This document shows, one piece after another, positions 37,046 through 46,526 of a stretch of DNA of 56,988 nucleotides. Made by a program: the position numbers and the translations under genes. The stretch's first letter is position 1. Every line of letters starts with the position of its first letter. The stretch comes from Alphaproteobacteria bacterium (lineage in GTDB: Bacteria; Pseudomonadota; Alphaproteobacteria; Micavibrionales; Micavibrionaceae). The notes beneath the pieces are model-generated. The model saw only the letters and a list, made by a program, of their open reading frames with translations. It was not told where the DNA came from and made no database searches. The stretch spans positions 1 through 56,988 of the forward strand of contig JANQFU010000068.1 of NCBI GenBank assembly GCA_028277665.1, written 5' to 3'.

Positions 37046-37368
37046 GCCCCACCACACCCACGGCAAAGAATGCGGGTTAATTTTCTCCATCCGTCATTAC
37101 TGAATCTGCACAATTGAGAACGACCAACGGGAGTGTGGCAATCCGGAAATTTGGTCAGAAAATGCCCCCATGGCTGGCTCAGCGGCTGGATTGCCATGTC
37201 GGCGTTGTCTTCTCGCAATAACGGATAGAGAAAATTAACCCGCATTCTTTGCCGTGCCGGGAAGCCATGCATCCGGCGAAGGGCTGTGATCCGGACTTTG
37301 CAACGCAACCAACGGTGTTTTCAGGGTATAATATAAAGGAATATGACACAGACACACGGGAGGCTGAA
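37046..37368. other. Intergenic region after the adhesin gene
   Basis: A 323-base stretch with no convincing gene. It contains the long palindrome at 37059-37256 and a TATAAT at 37327-37332 that could be the -10 element of the small ORF at 37369; no matching -35 element is apparent. Confidence 0.6.
37059..37256. repeat. 198-base imperfect palindrome with 36-base arms
   Basis: Arms 37059-37094 and 37221-37256 are inverted copies with a single mismatch in 36 bases. Inside, TGGCAATCC (37136-37144) pairs with GGATTGCCA (37188-37196), and the flanking bases also show partial complementarity, so the whole segment could fold into one long hairpin as RNA or a cruciform as DNA. It holds no gene. It lies 14 bases after the adhesin stop. 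A miniature inverted-repeat element or a long 3-prime stabilising hairpin are the leading explanations. Confidence 0.85.
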
Positions 37369-37542
37369 ATGTACACACATACGGTGTTTAATGCCCGGAA
37401 GACGGATGTTCGCGAAATCGACTTTCTCGCCTGGAGTGTCGAGCGTCAGCGCGACCGGATGGAAATGAAGAACAAAACCAAAGTTCTGCAAAGCCGCCCA
37501 CGCCAGCGTGCCGGCTTGCATGACGGCGAGACGTTGCATTAA
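37369..37542 (+). CDS. Small hypothetical protein
   Basis: A 57-residue basic polypeptide of unknown function (MYTHTVFNARKTDVREIDFL at its start), rich in Arg, Lys and Gln in the second half. Support for it being real is a good GGGAGG ribosome-binding site before the ATG and a TATAAT 37 bases upstream. The reading frame is open back to 37249, but that extension runs into the palindrome and is not included. No homologue is recognised. Confidence 0.5.
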   Translation: MYTHTVFNARKTDVREIDFLAWSVERQRDRMEMKNKTKVLQSRPRQRAGLHDGETLH

Positions 37543-37568
37543 TCTGTAAAAAAATCCGGGTTGTTACG

Positions 37569-38081
37569 TTACCCTTTTTCCCTTAAAAGCCGCTGTTTCT
37601 GGCGGCCCCAGTCGCGTTCCTTTGAGGTTTCGCGCTTGTCGTATTGTTTCTTCCCTTTGGCCAGCGCAATTTCGATCTTGGCCATGCCGCGCCCGTTAAA
37701 ATACAGCCGGACCGGAACGATGGTGTAGCCTTCGCGCGTGATTGCGCCGATGAGCTTATGGACCTCCTTGCGGCGGAGCAGGAGTTGCCGCGGGCGGCGG
37801 GGTTCATGCTGGAGGTGGGTTCCGGCCTGTTCGTATTCGGGGATATGCGCATTAAAAAGCCAGAGATCGCCGTTTTTTTCTCCAGCGTAGGACTCGTTGA
37901 TGCTGCATCGGCCGAGGCGCAGGGATTTAACCTCCGTCCCGGTCAGAACGAGGCCGGCCTCGAATTTTTCTTCGAGGTGGTAATCGAACCGCGCGCGCCG
38001 GTTATCCGCGACCGTCTGGTTCACGGATATCATGCCGCCGCCCTTTTTCTTTTTGTTGTTTTTGGTTTTATTTTCGCTCAT
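37569..38081 (-). CDS. smpB: SsrA-binding protein SmpB
   Basis: A 170-residue RNA-binding protein that delivers tmRNA to stalled ribosomes for trans-translation. Family patterns are clear: [54 protein letters not shown], and the basic C-terminal helix after [20 protein letters not shown]. The Lys-rich N-terminal extension ([10 protein letters not shown]) is common; an internal ATG at 38033 with AAGGG upstream is an alternative start. It lies downstream of dapA on the same strand. No ssrA gene was recognised in the window. Confidence 0.96.
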   Translation of the reverse strand: MSENKTKNNKKKKGGGMISVNQTVADNRRARFDYHLEEKFEAGLVLTGTEVKSLRLGRCSINESYAGEKNGDLWLFNAHIPEYEQAGTHLQHEPRRPRQLLLRRKEVHKLIGAITREGYTIVPVRLYFNGRGMAKIEIALAKGKKQYDKRETSKERDWGRQKQRLLREKG

Positions 38082-38108
38082 GCGGCCGTTTTATAATTCG
38101 TTAACTAT

Positions 38109-38136
38109 GGGGACACAATAAATTTATTGTGTCCCC
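38109..38136. repeat. Perfect 28-base palindrome between dapA and smpB
   Basis: GGGGACACAATAAA is followed directly by its exact reverse complement. It occupies most of the 61-base dapA-smpB gap. It could be an intergenic terminator or processing hairpin for dapA, or one member of a dispersed REP-like family; no T-run follows, so a simple rho-independent terminator is less likely. Confidence 0.9.
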
Positions 38137-38142
38137 GGCGGG

Positions 38143-39018
38143 TTAGAGAAGTCGCGCTTTTTGCAGGGCGTCGTCCACGGCGGCGCGGCAGGCCGGCGAG
38201 GCGCTGACGAGCGGCAGGCGGACGTCTTCGCGGCACAGGCCGAGACGGCTCATCGCGTATTTGACCGGGGCGGGCGAGGTTTCAAAGAACATGGCCTTGT
38301 GGACCGGGGCGAGGCGTTCTCTGAGCTTGGCCATGTGTTGTAATTCGCCTTTCTGCCAGGCGTCGTGCTGGGAGGCGCAGAGATTGGGCGTGAGGTTTGC
38401 TGTCACGGAAATCGCGCCGTCGCCGCCCTGCGCGAGGAAGGCGAACGTCGTGCCGTCCTCGCCGGTCAGGAGGCTGAAATCATCGGGGACGAGGCCGCGG
38501 AGCAGGGCCGGGCGGGCCAGATCCCCGGTCGCGTCTTTCAAGCCGACAATGTTTTTGAGCTTCGTGAGTTTGACAATTGTGTCAATGGTCATGCCGACGC
38601 CGCTCCGGCCCGGGATGTCGTAAAGGACGATCGGGAATCCGCTGCTGCCGTCATGAACGGCGGAGAAATGCGCGTAAATGCCGTCCTGTGTGGGTTTGTT
38701 GTAATAAGGAACGACGACGAGAGCCGCATCCGCGCCGGCATTTTTGGCGAATTGCGTGTGGCCGATTGTTTTTTCCGTGCAGTTTGTGCCCGTTCCGGCG
38801 ATGACCGGAACCCGTCCTCCGGCGATATCGACACAGCGGGAGATCACACCTTCGTATTCTCTTTGGGTCAGGGTCGGCGTTTCGCCGGTCGTGCCGCAGG
38901 GGACAAGGCCGTCGCAGCCCTTTTCGATCTGGCGCTCCACGAGTTCATCAAAAACGGGCCAGTCGATTTCACCGTCCCGGAACGGCGTGATGAGCGCTGT
39001 GAGAGATCCTTTAAACAT
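38143..39018 (-). CDS. dapA: 4-hydroxy-tetrahydrodipicolinate synthase
   Basis: A 291-residue lyase that condenses pyruvate with aspartate semialdehyde, the first committed step to lysine and diaminopimelate. Visible motifs are the N-terminal GSLTALITPF, the GTTGE substrate loop (CGTTGETPTL), the conserved Tyr in YNKPTQDG and YDIPGRSG, and the Schiff-base Lys in GLKDATGD. Starting at 39018 gives the usual length and N-terminus, with AGGA upstream; a longer frame to 39114 adds an Arg/Lys-rich stretch unlike the family. It diverges from the lytic transglycosylase gene. Confidence 0.96.
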   Translation of the reverse strand: MFKGSLTALITPFRDGEIDWPVFDELVERQIEKGCDGLVPCGTTGETPTLTQREYEGVISRCVDIAGGRVPVIAGTGTNCTEKTIGHTQFAKNAGADAALVVVPYYNKPTQDGIYAHFSAVHDGSSGFPIVLYDIPGRSGVGMTIDTIVKLTKLKNIVGLKDATGDLARPALLRGLVPDDFSLLTGEDGTTFAFLAQGGDGAISVTANLTPNLCASQHDAWQKGELQHMAKLRERLAPVHKAMFFETSPAPVKYAMSRLGLCREDVRLPLVSASPACRAAVDDALQKARLL

Positions 39019-39114
39019 GGCTGCGAATCCTTTTTCTTTCCTGTATGATGTCACGCAGATATTTTTAGCCCGGCGGCACAGGTGTACCTTATCCCCGCGC
39101 CGGGATTTTCGCAA

Positions 39115-39139
39115 CCGTAATAGACCGTAATAGACCGTT
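39115..39139. repeat. Short tandem duplication in the dapA-slt gap
   Basis: Two direct copies of CCGTAATAGA followed by CCGTT lie in the divergent promoter region, upstream of both genes. It may be slippage or a duplicated binding site. Confidence 0.6.
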
Positions 39140-39196
39140 CTTGCGTGTGCCGGAGCTGATTTTATGAAAGAAACCCGTGTTTTAAAGGGAATTGTT

Positions 39197-41290
39197 ATGC
39201 GGCTCCGCCGAAAATCGTTTCTTGTGCTGTCTTTTATTCTTCTCTGCTTTGCTTTTTCTGCGGGAAAATTCGTGGCGGCCGACGAGCCTTTGCGCGTGGC
39301 CTCAAAAGGGAGCGCGTCTTCCTATGCTTCCGCCTATAACGGCGTGACCGGGACCCGTTCCGATCCGGGCACGGCTATTTTGGCGCAGGTCAAAAAAGGA
39401 AAATGGGACGAGGCGCGGCGCGCGGCGCGCGCGCAGGGAGATCCTCTTTTGCTCCGGCTCGTCGAATGGCTTCATGCGCGAGAGAATTCCGAGGCGCTTG
39501 ATTATGACCGGCTGCGTCATACGCTTTCGGCGTATCAGGACTGGCCGGGGCTTGGCGGGCTGATCCTCGATGTCGAGCAGGAAATGCCCGGCGGTTTGTC
39601 CGATGCGGAGGTCGTTTCCTGGTTTTCCGGTCATGCGCCGCGCACGGCAGACGGGGCGATGCGCTATATCGACTCCCTGCGGGCGCTTGGAAGAACGGGC
39701 GACGCCGCGGCGGTTGCCGTCAAATGGTGGCGGACGTCCCTGTTTTCACGTGCGGAGCAGTCCCTTTTTTTGTCGCGCTACCGCTCTTTTCTTTCGCAGG
39801 AGGATCATCGCGCCCGTCTGGAGCGGCTGCTGGCGGCGGCGCATTATACGAACGCCCGGGCGATTGCGGATCTGGCCGGAGACGGATATGCGGATCTGGC
39901 CGAGGCCCGGATCGCGCTTGCGAACGGGAGCGCCGGGGTCGATGCCCTGATTGCCCGTCTGCCGCCCTGGTTGCAGAAGGATCCCGGTCTGACGCTGGAG
40001 CGCGTGCGCTGGCGCCGGACGAAGGGCCGGATTTTCGATGCGATGAAACTCCTGCACGAGATGCCGGAGGTTTCGCACCTTCCAAGCGCGGATGCATGGT
40101 GGCGCGAGCGGCACATCATCGCGCGGGAGCTTTTGGAGAACCGACAGCATGAAAGTGCGTATCTGCTCGTCAAGAATCATCGCCAGACGGGCGGTCTTCC
40201 GTTTGCGCAGGCGGAATGGATGGCGGGATGGCTGGCCCTTAATTTTCTGAACAAGCCGATGGAAGCGTTCGATCATTTCGAGCGGATGTTCAATGCGGTC
40301 TCTACGCCGATCAGCAAGGCACGGGCCGCTTACTGGGCGGGACTTGCGAGCGAGGCACTCGGGTATGAGAGTATCGCCCGGAAATGGTATCAGGTTGCGG
40401 CCAACCGTCCGGCGACGTTTTACGGACAGATCGCGGCGGGCGTAATCGGGGGAGCCTTGGAGGCCGTCGGCGGTGTCGGAACGGTTCCTGCTACGGCCCG
40501 TCCGGTTCCGGATATGGATGCGCGGGCCCTGTTTATGTCGGATTCCCGTGTCCGGCTTGCCGGGTTGCTGTCCGGGGCCGGTTTTTATGAGGAGGCCGGT
40601 TTGTTTCTTCAGGCGCTTGCGGGCCGTCCCGTCAACGGATTGCCTTCCGGGGTTGCGCGCGTTCTGGCCGCAGAATATGCCGCAGGGATCGGCCAGCCGG
40701 GCGATGCTCTGAAAATAGCTCTTGATGCGCAGAGCAACGGCGTCCTGATGCCGGAATATATCTATCCGACCATACTGACTATTGTTCGGGATATTGACGC
40801 CGAATGGGCGCTCGTTCATGCGCTGATCCGTCAGGAGTCCCGTTTTAAAACCCATGTGATCAGCCGGGCCGGGGCACGCGGGCTGATGCAGCTTATGCCC
40901 GCGACGGCGAAAGGCGTGGCCCGGCAGGAAGGTCTGTCATACCGGCAGGACTGGCTGACGGACCGCCCGGCCTATAATATCCGTCTCGGCGCGGCGTATA
41001 TTCAGGAGCAGCTTGAAAATTTTGAAGGCTCCTATCCGCTCGCTATCGCGGCATACAATGCCGGACCGGGCCGGGTCCGGGACTGGCTGAAGCGGTTCGG
41101 CGATCCGCGGACTGAGGACATACGTATGATTGACTGGATCGAAATGATCCCGATATACGAAACACGTAATTATGTGCAGCGGGTCATGGAAAACATACAG
41201 GTGTACCGGATTCTTCTGGCGGATCTGCAGCGGGACCGGTTCGATCCTTTGCATCTTGCGTTTCATTTTTCGCCTATTCCAAAGAAGTAA
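39197..41290 (+). CDS. slt: Soluble lytic murein transglycosylase
   Basis: A 697-residue periplasmic enzyme that cleaves peptidoglycan glycan strands, forming 1,6-anhydromuramic ends. A signal peptide (about residues 1-28) is followed by a long alpha-superhelical region built of TPR-like helices (about 60-520) and a C-terminal SLT domain. The catalytic Glu547 is in ALIRQESRF, followed by SRAGARGLMQLMPATAK, the NIRLGAAYIQEQL segment and AIAAYNAGPGRV. The start at 39197 follows AAGGGA and gives the most normal signal peptide; ATG 39164, 11 codons earlier, is a valid alternative. Confidence 0.93.
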   Translation: MRLRRKSFLVLSFILLCFAFSAGKFVAADEPLRVASKGSASSYASAYNGVTGTRSDPGTAILAQVKKGKWDEARRAARAQGDPLLLRLVEWLHARENSEALDYDRLRHTLSAYQDWPGLGGLILDVEQEMPGGLSDAEVVSWFSGHAPRTADGAMRYIDSLRALGRTGDAAAVAVKWWRTSLFSRAEQSLFLSRYRSFLSQEDHRARLERLLAAAHYTNARAIADLAGDGYADLAEARIALANGSAGVDALIARLPPWLQKDPGLTLERVRWRRTKGRIFDAMKLLHEMPEVSHLPSADAWWRERHIIARELLENRQHESAYLLVKNHRQTGGLPFAQAEWMAGWLALNFLNKPMEAFDHFERMFNAVSTPISKARAAYWAGLASEALGYESIARKWYQVAANRPATFYGQIAAGVIGGALEAVGGVGTVPATARPVPDMDARALFMSDSRVRLAGLLSGAGFYEEAGLFLQALAGRPVNGLPSGVARVLAAEYAAGIGQPGDALKIALDAQSNGVLMPEYIYPTILTIVRDIDAEWALVHALIRQESRFKTHVISRAGARGLMQLMPATAKGVARQEGLSYRQDWLTDRPAYNIRLGAAYIQEQLENFEGSYPLAIAAYNAGPGRVRDWLKRFGDPRTEDIRMIDWIEMIPIYETRNYVQRVMENIQVYRILLADLQRDRFDPLHLAFHFSPIPKK

Positions 41291-41365
41291 CGCGTTTCGC
41301 AGAGATTTTCGCGTTTTGCAAATCCCTCGCAGCACCTAAGTTATTGATTTTTATTAAATCATAAG

Positions 41366-41381
41366 TGGCAAGCCTTTTGCA
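41366..41381 (+). promoter_or_regulatory. Sigma-54-type promoter before the LuxR-type regulator
   Basis: TGGCAAGCCTTTTGCA matches the -24/-12 consensus TGGCACGnnnnTTGCA with one difference, keeping the GG and GC with correct spacing. It lies about 104 bases before the response-regulator ATG in a 194-base gap. If real, the regulator-kinase pair would be under RpoN and an enhancer-binding activator. Confidence 0.6.
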
Positions 41382-41484
41382 TGTTCACCGTAAGGTATAG
41401 ATAACCTGAAGTTAATATGTGTAAGACAAGGCAGGCAAGGTCTGTGTTTTGCGCCTTTAGAATAATATGGAAGGATGTTTTGTT

Positions 41485-42222
41485 ATGAAATTATTACTGG
41501 CAGACGATCATACATTGTTTCGCGATGCGCTTTCTCAATATATCGAGCGTTCCGATTCAGGAGCAGAAATTATTCTGGCCGAGGATCTCGAACGGGCATT
41601 GAAAATATTGTCCGAGATTCCGGAAGAGCGGATGTTGCCGGATCTTCTCCTTCTCGATTTGCGGATGCCCGGAATGAACGGGATGGACGGCCTCGTCCGG
41701 GTACGCAAGGCGTATCCCGATCTTCCGGTCGTCCTGATGTCCGGGGTGGCGGAACCTGAGGATGTTCACCAGGCCCTTGATCTTGGCGCACGGGGATATT
41801 TCCCGAAGACCCTTTCCGGGCGTGCACTGCTTCAGGCGATTTTGCTGGTTCTTTCCGGGGAGCGGTTCCTGCCGCTCGACCATGCGAACAACAATATCAT
41901 GCCGTCTTATTATGAAGGGCGGCCGCGCGGAGAGAAGAACGTCTCTGTTCCTTCTCACGGCACACACGGAGATTACATGAAAAGGGTCGCTGATCTCCCA
42001 CACAAGGACGAAGCGATATTCTCGAAACTGACGCCAAGAGAACAGGATGTGCTCGCATATCTGATGCGGGGCGCATCGAACAAGGAAATTGCCGTGGCGC
42101 TTGATCTTCAGGTCGTGACCGTGAAACTCCATGTGCGCGGGATCTGCCGTAAGCTCGGCGCGAAAAACAGGACTCAGGCCGCCCTGATCGCTCAGGAAAT
42201 GAGCGTGCATGCAGCAGGATAA
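41485..42222 (+). CDS. NarL/FixJ-type response regulator
   Basis: A 245-residue DNA-binding regulator. The receiver domain (about residues 1-120) has the acidic pair in LLLADDHTLFRD, phospho-acceptor Asp58 in LLLLDLRMPGMNG, and conserved Lys in YFPKTLSG. The C-terminal LuxR-type helix-turn-helix (about 180-235) has LTPREQDVLAYLMRGASNKE, with VKLHVRGICRKLGAKNR as recognition region. The start at 41485 follows AAGGA. It is 12 bases from the hybrid kinase gene and probably forms a pair with it. Confidence 0.92.
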   Translation: MKLLLADDHTLFRDALSQYIERSDSGAEIILAEDLERALKILSEIPEERMLPDLLLLDLRMPGMNGMDGLVRVRKAYPDLPVVLMSGVAEPEDVHQALDLGARGYFPKTLSGRALLQAILLVLSGERFLPLDHANNNIMPSYYEGRPRGEKNVSVPSHGTHGDYMKRVADLPHKDEAIFSKLTPREQDVLAYLMRGASNKEIAVALDLQVVTVKLHVRGICRKLGAKNRTQAALIAQEMSVHAAG

Positions 42223-42234
42223 GGAGACGGGGCT

Positions 42235-44940
42235 ATGAAGAATGTATTTTCATCCTGTGAAAAAAAAGGAGGCGCGTGGGCCGGGGATCCGTCCTCTCGG
42301 CTGAAAATTTGTGATGTTATGCCTGTGCTGCTTATTCTTGCGCTGACATTTTCTATTTTCCACTTGTCTTATACGCTTATCCTGAAAGAAGAAAAAAGTG
42401 TCAATCTGCATCTCCGGCAGGGTATTTATACGATTCAGCTTGAGGATGCCTTTCATGATTTTGAGCGCATTGCTGTAAATTATGTATATGAAACGTTTGA
42501 AGACAGCACTGAAACCACCCGGGAATTGCAGGCTAGACATGATGGCCTGATGGAAATATTCGCGCGTTCTTCCCTTAAAAACGAACAAGGCCGCCTGTTA
42601 TATCCGGATCTTCATGGTTCCGATATTTTGGAGCGCGCCAAACAATCTGCCGTGGAGATGTATGCTCTTTTGAACGGGCCGGGGACTGTTCAGGAGGACG
42701 TATGGCGGGACAGATTTTTCGCGCAGGCGAGGTTGATGCATGAAATGATCGAGGGGCTTGCAGAGACGTTTCTGGAGGATGATATTGCCAGTGTGCAAGA
42801 CAGATTTTTGTTTGATAACAGGGATGTGATCGTTCCGATCATTCTGATTGTCCTGACAGAAATATTGCTTGTCATTGTGCTCGTCCGGCGAATTTCCGCA
42901 TTTCGGGAGAGTGATCAGGAACGACGCAAGGCTCTGGAAAGCCTTCAGTCCCGTATCGCGGCGATTGAAGCGGCATCCGACGGGATCGCCCTGATCAACC
43001 GGGACGGTCATCTCATATATTTGAATGAGGCCATGCGGCGAGCCTGCAGCGAAAATAATTCAGGTGAAATCCTGATGGTAGGAGAACACTGGAGTCGGCT
43101 GTTCGGTGAGGGTGAGAAAACCCGGATTTATCATGAAATTCATCCGGCGCTTGACCGCCGGGGCGTCTGGCACGGGCGGATTGAGGACAAGAACGGCGCA
43201 GGCCTTCCTTTCTATCAGGATGTGACGTTAACACGGCTCATTGATGGCGGTCTGATTTGTATTCTTCGGGATATTACGCACCAGATGGAAATACAGAAAA
43301 TTGCGGAAGACCGCCTTGTGGCTATGGAGACGGCCCGGGATGGCATGGGGATTGTAAACAACCGCGGAATTCTGACTTACATGAACAAGGCGATGATGGA
43401 TCTGCACGGGGTCGATTACGCGGACCGGTACAGATATCTCGGACACAGATGGGAACGGCTCTATCAAAAAGAAGAGCGCGGGCGCATAACGAATGATATT
43501 TTACCTGAGATTAAGGAGAAGGGGGACTGGATCGGCGAGTCCGCTATTGAGAGAAAAGACGGGACAATAGTGCATGCGGAGCTCAGTTTTACCCGCCTTC
43601 CCGATAACGGCTTTGTTGCGATGGCCCGGGATATCTCCGAGCGCATCCGCTCCCAGAAAGAAACGGAGCAGTATCGCGAACAACTCTCTCAGGCTCAAAA
43701 AATGGAAGCGATCGGGCGCCTGGCCGGCGGGGTGGCCCATGACTTTAACAACGTGCTGGCTGCGATCATGGGATATGCCGAGTTTATTACCGAGGATACG
43801 GAGGACGACAATCCGATCCATGATTTCGCAAAAAAAATCACGATGGCGTCCGAGCAGGCCCGGGACGTTGTCGACCAGATGCTCGCCTTTTCCCGCCGGA
43901 ATGTGAACAGGCGCGAGCATGCGGATGGTATTGCGCTCGTTTCCGATGTTTTGGCGATGCTGAGCGCGACATTGCCGAAATCCATTGAGCTTGAGTATGA
44001 GGCGACGGTTGATCGGGCCCCGGTCTACGTGAATTCGAGCGAGATCATGCAGGCTCTGATGAATCTGGCGATCAATGCGCGGGATGCCATCGGGGAAGAG
44101 CGCGGGATGATACTGTTTCAAGTGGATGAGGTTTTTGCCACGCCGGATCTGTATGAAGAAATGCTTGTTGAAATGCGCCCCGATCCCGGCACGGAGCCGC
44201 CGATCCGGATCTATCAGCTTGATGAAAACAGGCATGTCATGGAAATCGGGAATATGATCCGGAGCCGCGCTTATGTCCGGATCATTCTGGAGGACACGGG
44301 ATCGGGTATGAGCCGGGAGATTATGGAGCGGGTTCTCGAGCCGTTCTTCACGACCAAGAGCGTTGACAAGGGGACGGGACTCGGCCTTGCGAACGTTCAC
44401 GGGGTCGTGATTTCTCATGACGGGGCCATGGTTGTTGAAAGCGCCGTTGGAGAGGGGACACGGTTTGAGTTGTATTTCCCTGTTTATGAATCAACGGGAG
44501 AAGGCGACAGCGTGTATGACTATGAGAAAGCGGTTGGTTCAGACATGGCAGCGGAAAATTTAAAAAGTGAAAAAGATACTCGTATTCTGCTCGTTGAGGA
44601 TCAGGAAGAGGTCCGGGTGATGATGGAGGCAATGCTCAGACGTCTGGGTTATAGCTGTTGCCTGTGTACGGATGGTCTTCAGGCTCTCGAATTGCTTGAG
44701 GCCGAGCGCGAGAAATACTGTCTTGTCCTGACCGATCACAATATGCCGAAAATGACAGGCACGGAACTTGCTGAAAACATGCAAAAGCGCGGGTGGGATA
44801 TCCCGATCGTGATCGTGACCGGATACAGCGCCGATGCGATGAGCGAAATGGTCGAAACGCTTCCCGACGTCCGGGCGCTGTTACACAAGCCGGTTAACAA
44901 ACAAAAGCTCGCCGCCGCCCTCGAAGCGGCACTGGGGTGA
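42235..44940 (+). CDS. PAS-containing hybrid histidine kinase
   Basis: A 901-residue membrane sensor kinase. Two membrane segments (about residues 29-51 and 199-217) flank an extracytoplasmic helical sensor. Two PAS domains follow (about 243-350 and 365-470). The HisKA domain has His502 in [20 protein letters not shown], a form typical of kinases with this family of NtrB-like ATPase domain, then [16 protein letters not shown] and [12 protein letters not shown] boxes. A C-terminal receiver has Asp834 in [12 protein letters not shown]. It likely controls the adjacent LuxR-type regulator; a terminal receiver without HPt suggests either autoregulation or a relay through another protein. Confidence 0.92.
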   Translation: MKNVFSSCEKKGGAWAGDPSSRLKICDVMPVLLILALTFSIFHLSYTLILKEEKSVNLHLRQGIYTIQLEDAFHDFERIAVNYVYETFEDSTETTRELQARHDGLMEIFARSSLKNEQGRLLYPDLHGSDILERAKQSAVEMYALLNGPGTVQEDVWRDRFFAQARLMHEMIEGLAETFLEDDIASVQDRFLFDNRDVIVPIILIVLTEILLVIVLVRRISAFRESDQERRKALESLQSRIAAIEAASDGIALINRDGHLIYLNEAMRRACSENNSGEILMVGEHWSRLFGEGEKTRIYHEIHPALDRRGVWHGRIEDKNGAGLPFYQDVTLTRLIDGGLICILRDITHQMEIQKIAEDRLVAMETARDGMGIVNNRGILTYMNKAMMDLHGVDYADRYRYLGHRWERLYQKEERGRITNDILPEIKEKGDWIGESAIERKDGTIVHAELSFTRLPDNGFVAMARDISERIRSQKETEQYREQLSQAQKMEAIGRLAGGVAHDFNNVLAAIMGYAEFITEDTEDDNPIHDFAKKITMASEQARDVVDQMLAFSRRNVNRREHADGIALVSDVLAMLSATLPKSIELEYEATVDRAPVYVNSSEIMQALMNLAINARDAIGEERGMILFQVDEVFATPDLYEEMLVEMRPDPGTEPPIRIYQLDENRHVMEIGNMIRSRAYVRIILEDTGSGMSREIMERVLEPFFTTKSVDKGTGLGLANVHGVVISHDGAMVVESAVGEGTRFELYFPVYESTGEGDSVYDYEKAVGSDMAAENLKSEKDTRILLVEDQEEVRVMMEAMLRRLGYSCCLCTDGLQALELLEAEREKYCLVLTDHNMPKMTGTELAENMQKRGWDIPIVIVTGYSADAMSEMVETLPDVRALLHKPVNKQKLAAALEAALG

Positions 44941-44947
44941 GGCCTGC

Positions 44948-46246
44948 CTAAACCTTCTCAAGGGCCTGTGTGAGGTCCGCGATCAGGTCGTCGGCATTCT
45001 CTATTCCGACCGACAGGCGAATAACTTCCGGTCCCGCCCCCGCGGCCTTCTGCCCGGCTTCGTCAAGCTGGGCATGCGTGGTTGATGCCGGGTGAATGAC
45101 GAGCGAGCGCGTGTCTCCGATATTGGCCAGATGGCTGAACAATTTCACAGACTTCACGAAAGTCAGCCCCTCTTCGTATCCGCCATTCAGGCCGAAGGTA
45201 AAGACGCTGCCGCCTTGCCCTTTCAAATATTTTTTCGCGGCGGCGTTGTGCGGGCTGTCCGGCAATCCGGCATAGTTCACCCACGCGACTTTTTTATGTG
45301 CGGACAGGTATCCGGCAACCTTGCGGGCGTTCTCGCAATGCCGGTCGATGCGCAGCGCGAGCGTCTCCATTCCCGTCAAGGTCAGATAGGCGTTCATCGG
45401 GCTCTGACAGGCCCCGAGATCGCGCAACCCCACGGCAATGCCGTAGATCGTCAACGCCATATTGCCAAAGGTCTCATGGAAATTCAGGCCGTGATATCCG
45501 GGTTCGGGCGCGGTCAGGGCCGGGTATTTGTCCGCGTTTGCCGCCCAGTCGAACGTGCCGGAATCGATGAAAACGCCGCCGACCGCATTGCCGTGTCCGG
45601 AGAGAAATTTCGTTGTGGAGTGCGTGACGATGTGCGCGCCGTACTCGAACGGTTTACAGAGCCAGGGCGTCGCCAGCGTGTTATCGACGATCAACGGAAT
45701 TCCGGCGTCATTCGCGACTTTTGCGATCGCCTCCAGATCCATGACCAGACCGCCGGGATTGGCGAGGGATTCAATGAAGATCGCCTTTGTTTTCGGAGTG
45801 AGCGCCTTGCGGAATTCTTCCGGTTTCAGACCGTCCACGAAACGGCACGTCCAGCCAAACGCCCGCGAGAACATATTCGCAAACTGGTTCAGCGATCCGC
45901 CATAGAGCTGCCGCGCGGCGATAAATTCATCGCCGGGCCGGAGCAAAGCCGAAAGCAGGGTCATTTGCGCCGCATGCCCCGAAGACGTGCAGACGGCGCC
46001 GACACCGCCTTCAAGGGCCGCGAGCTTTGTCTGGAGGGCCGCGACGGTCGGATTGGTCAGGCGGGAATAGATATAGCCCGTGTCCCGGAGCGCAAAGAGG
46101 TCTGCGGCCTTCTCGGGACTTTCAAAGACATAGGAGGTGTTCTGATAGACCGGCATGACGCGCGCCCCGGTCGCCGGATCCGGCGGGCAGCCGGCATGCA
46201 GGGCCAATGTTTCAAATCCGTCGAAGGGGTTCGGGTTTTCGGCCAT
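44948..46246 (-). CDS. metY: O-acetylhomoserine sulfhydrylase
   Basis: A 432-residue PLP-dependent enzyme of the Cys/Met metabolism family. It makes homocysteine from O-acetyl-homoserine and sulfide, the direct sulfhydrylation route to methionine. Motifs include YSRLTNPTVAALQTKLAALE, the PLP-phosphate region SSGHAAQMTLLSAL, VDNTLATPWLCKPFEYGAHI, and the Schiff-base Lys213 in HSTTKFLSGHG. Length (about 430) fits MetY rather than the shorter MetB/MetZ. A strong AAGGAGG precedes the ATG. It converges with the hybrid kinase, with 7 bases between stops. I see no SAM riboswitch upstream. Confidence 0.93.
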   Translation of the reverse strand: MAENPNPFDGFETLALHAGCPPDPATGARVMPVYQNTSYVFESPEKAADLFALRDTGYIYSRLTNPTVAALQTKLAALEGGVGAVCTSSGHAAQMTLLSALLRPGDEFIAARQLYGGSLNQFANMFSRAFGWTCRFVDGLKPEEFRKALTPKTKAIFIESLANPGGLVMDLEAIAKVANDAGIPLIVDNTLATPWLCKPFEYGAHIVTHSTTKFLSGHGNAVGGVFIDSGTFDWAANADKYPALTAPEPGYHGLNFHETFGNMALTIYGIAVGLRDLGACQSPMNAYLTLTGMETLALRIDRHCENARKVAGYLSAHKKVAWVNYAGLPDSPHNAAAKKYLKGQGGSVFTFGLNGGYEEGLTFVKSVKLFSHLANIGDTRSLVIHPASTTHAQLDEAGQKAAGAGPEVIRLSVGIENADDLIADLTQALEKV

Positions 46247-46526
46247 ATCGTCCTCCTTGTGCTTTTCGTTGTTGAAAAATCACGTTAGCAGAATGTTCGG
46301 ATATGAAAAGAAAATTCCTCGTTCTAGAGAACCCCAGCTATGGATAAGAGGACTTTAAAACCTTATAAACCACCGTCATCCCGGCTTTCGCCGGGATGAC
46401 GGTTGGTTTTATAACTTATTCTTATCCATAGTTCAGGTTAGAGAGGTAAATGTGCTGGACAAATATTTTTGTTTAATGATATGAAAATTTTCAATTTTAT
46501 AAAAACAAGAATAGAGGGACTCTAAA
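46247..46526. other. Intergenic region with a palindromic repeat
   Basis: This 280-base gap holds the metY leader on the minus strand, a dispersed repeat at 46338-46431, and on the plus strand a weak promoter-like pair TGGACA (46456-46461) and TATGAA (46480-46485) with 18-base spacing before the hypothetical gene at 46527. No gene is apparent. Confidence 0.5.
46338..46431. repeat. Dispersed palindromic repeat, copy 2
   Basis: A 94-base near-perfect palindrome. The outer 12-base ends are CTATGGATAAGA and TCTTATCCATAG; the inner stem is TTATAAACCACCGTCATCC... with CCGGC-TTTC-GCCGG at the tip. The same outer end and core are found at 56796-56988. Terminal inverted repeats and lack of coding capacity fit a MITE or REP-like element. 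Confidence 0.85.

Noticed and set aside
37046..38142. ssrA (tmRNA) gene next to smpB
   Set aside because: No tRNA-like ends or tag-coding segment could be found around smpB.
45092..46288. A 398-codon open frame opposite metY
   Set aside because: Shadow of the well-supported metY gene; no family resemblance.
46247..46337. SAM riboswitch upstream of metY
   Set aside because: The leader is short and lacks a convincing SAM-II or SAM-I pseudoknot or core sequence.
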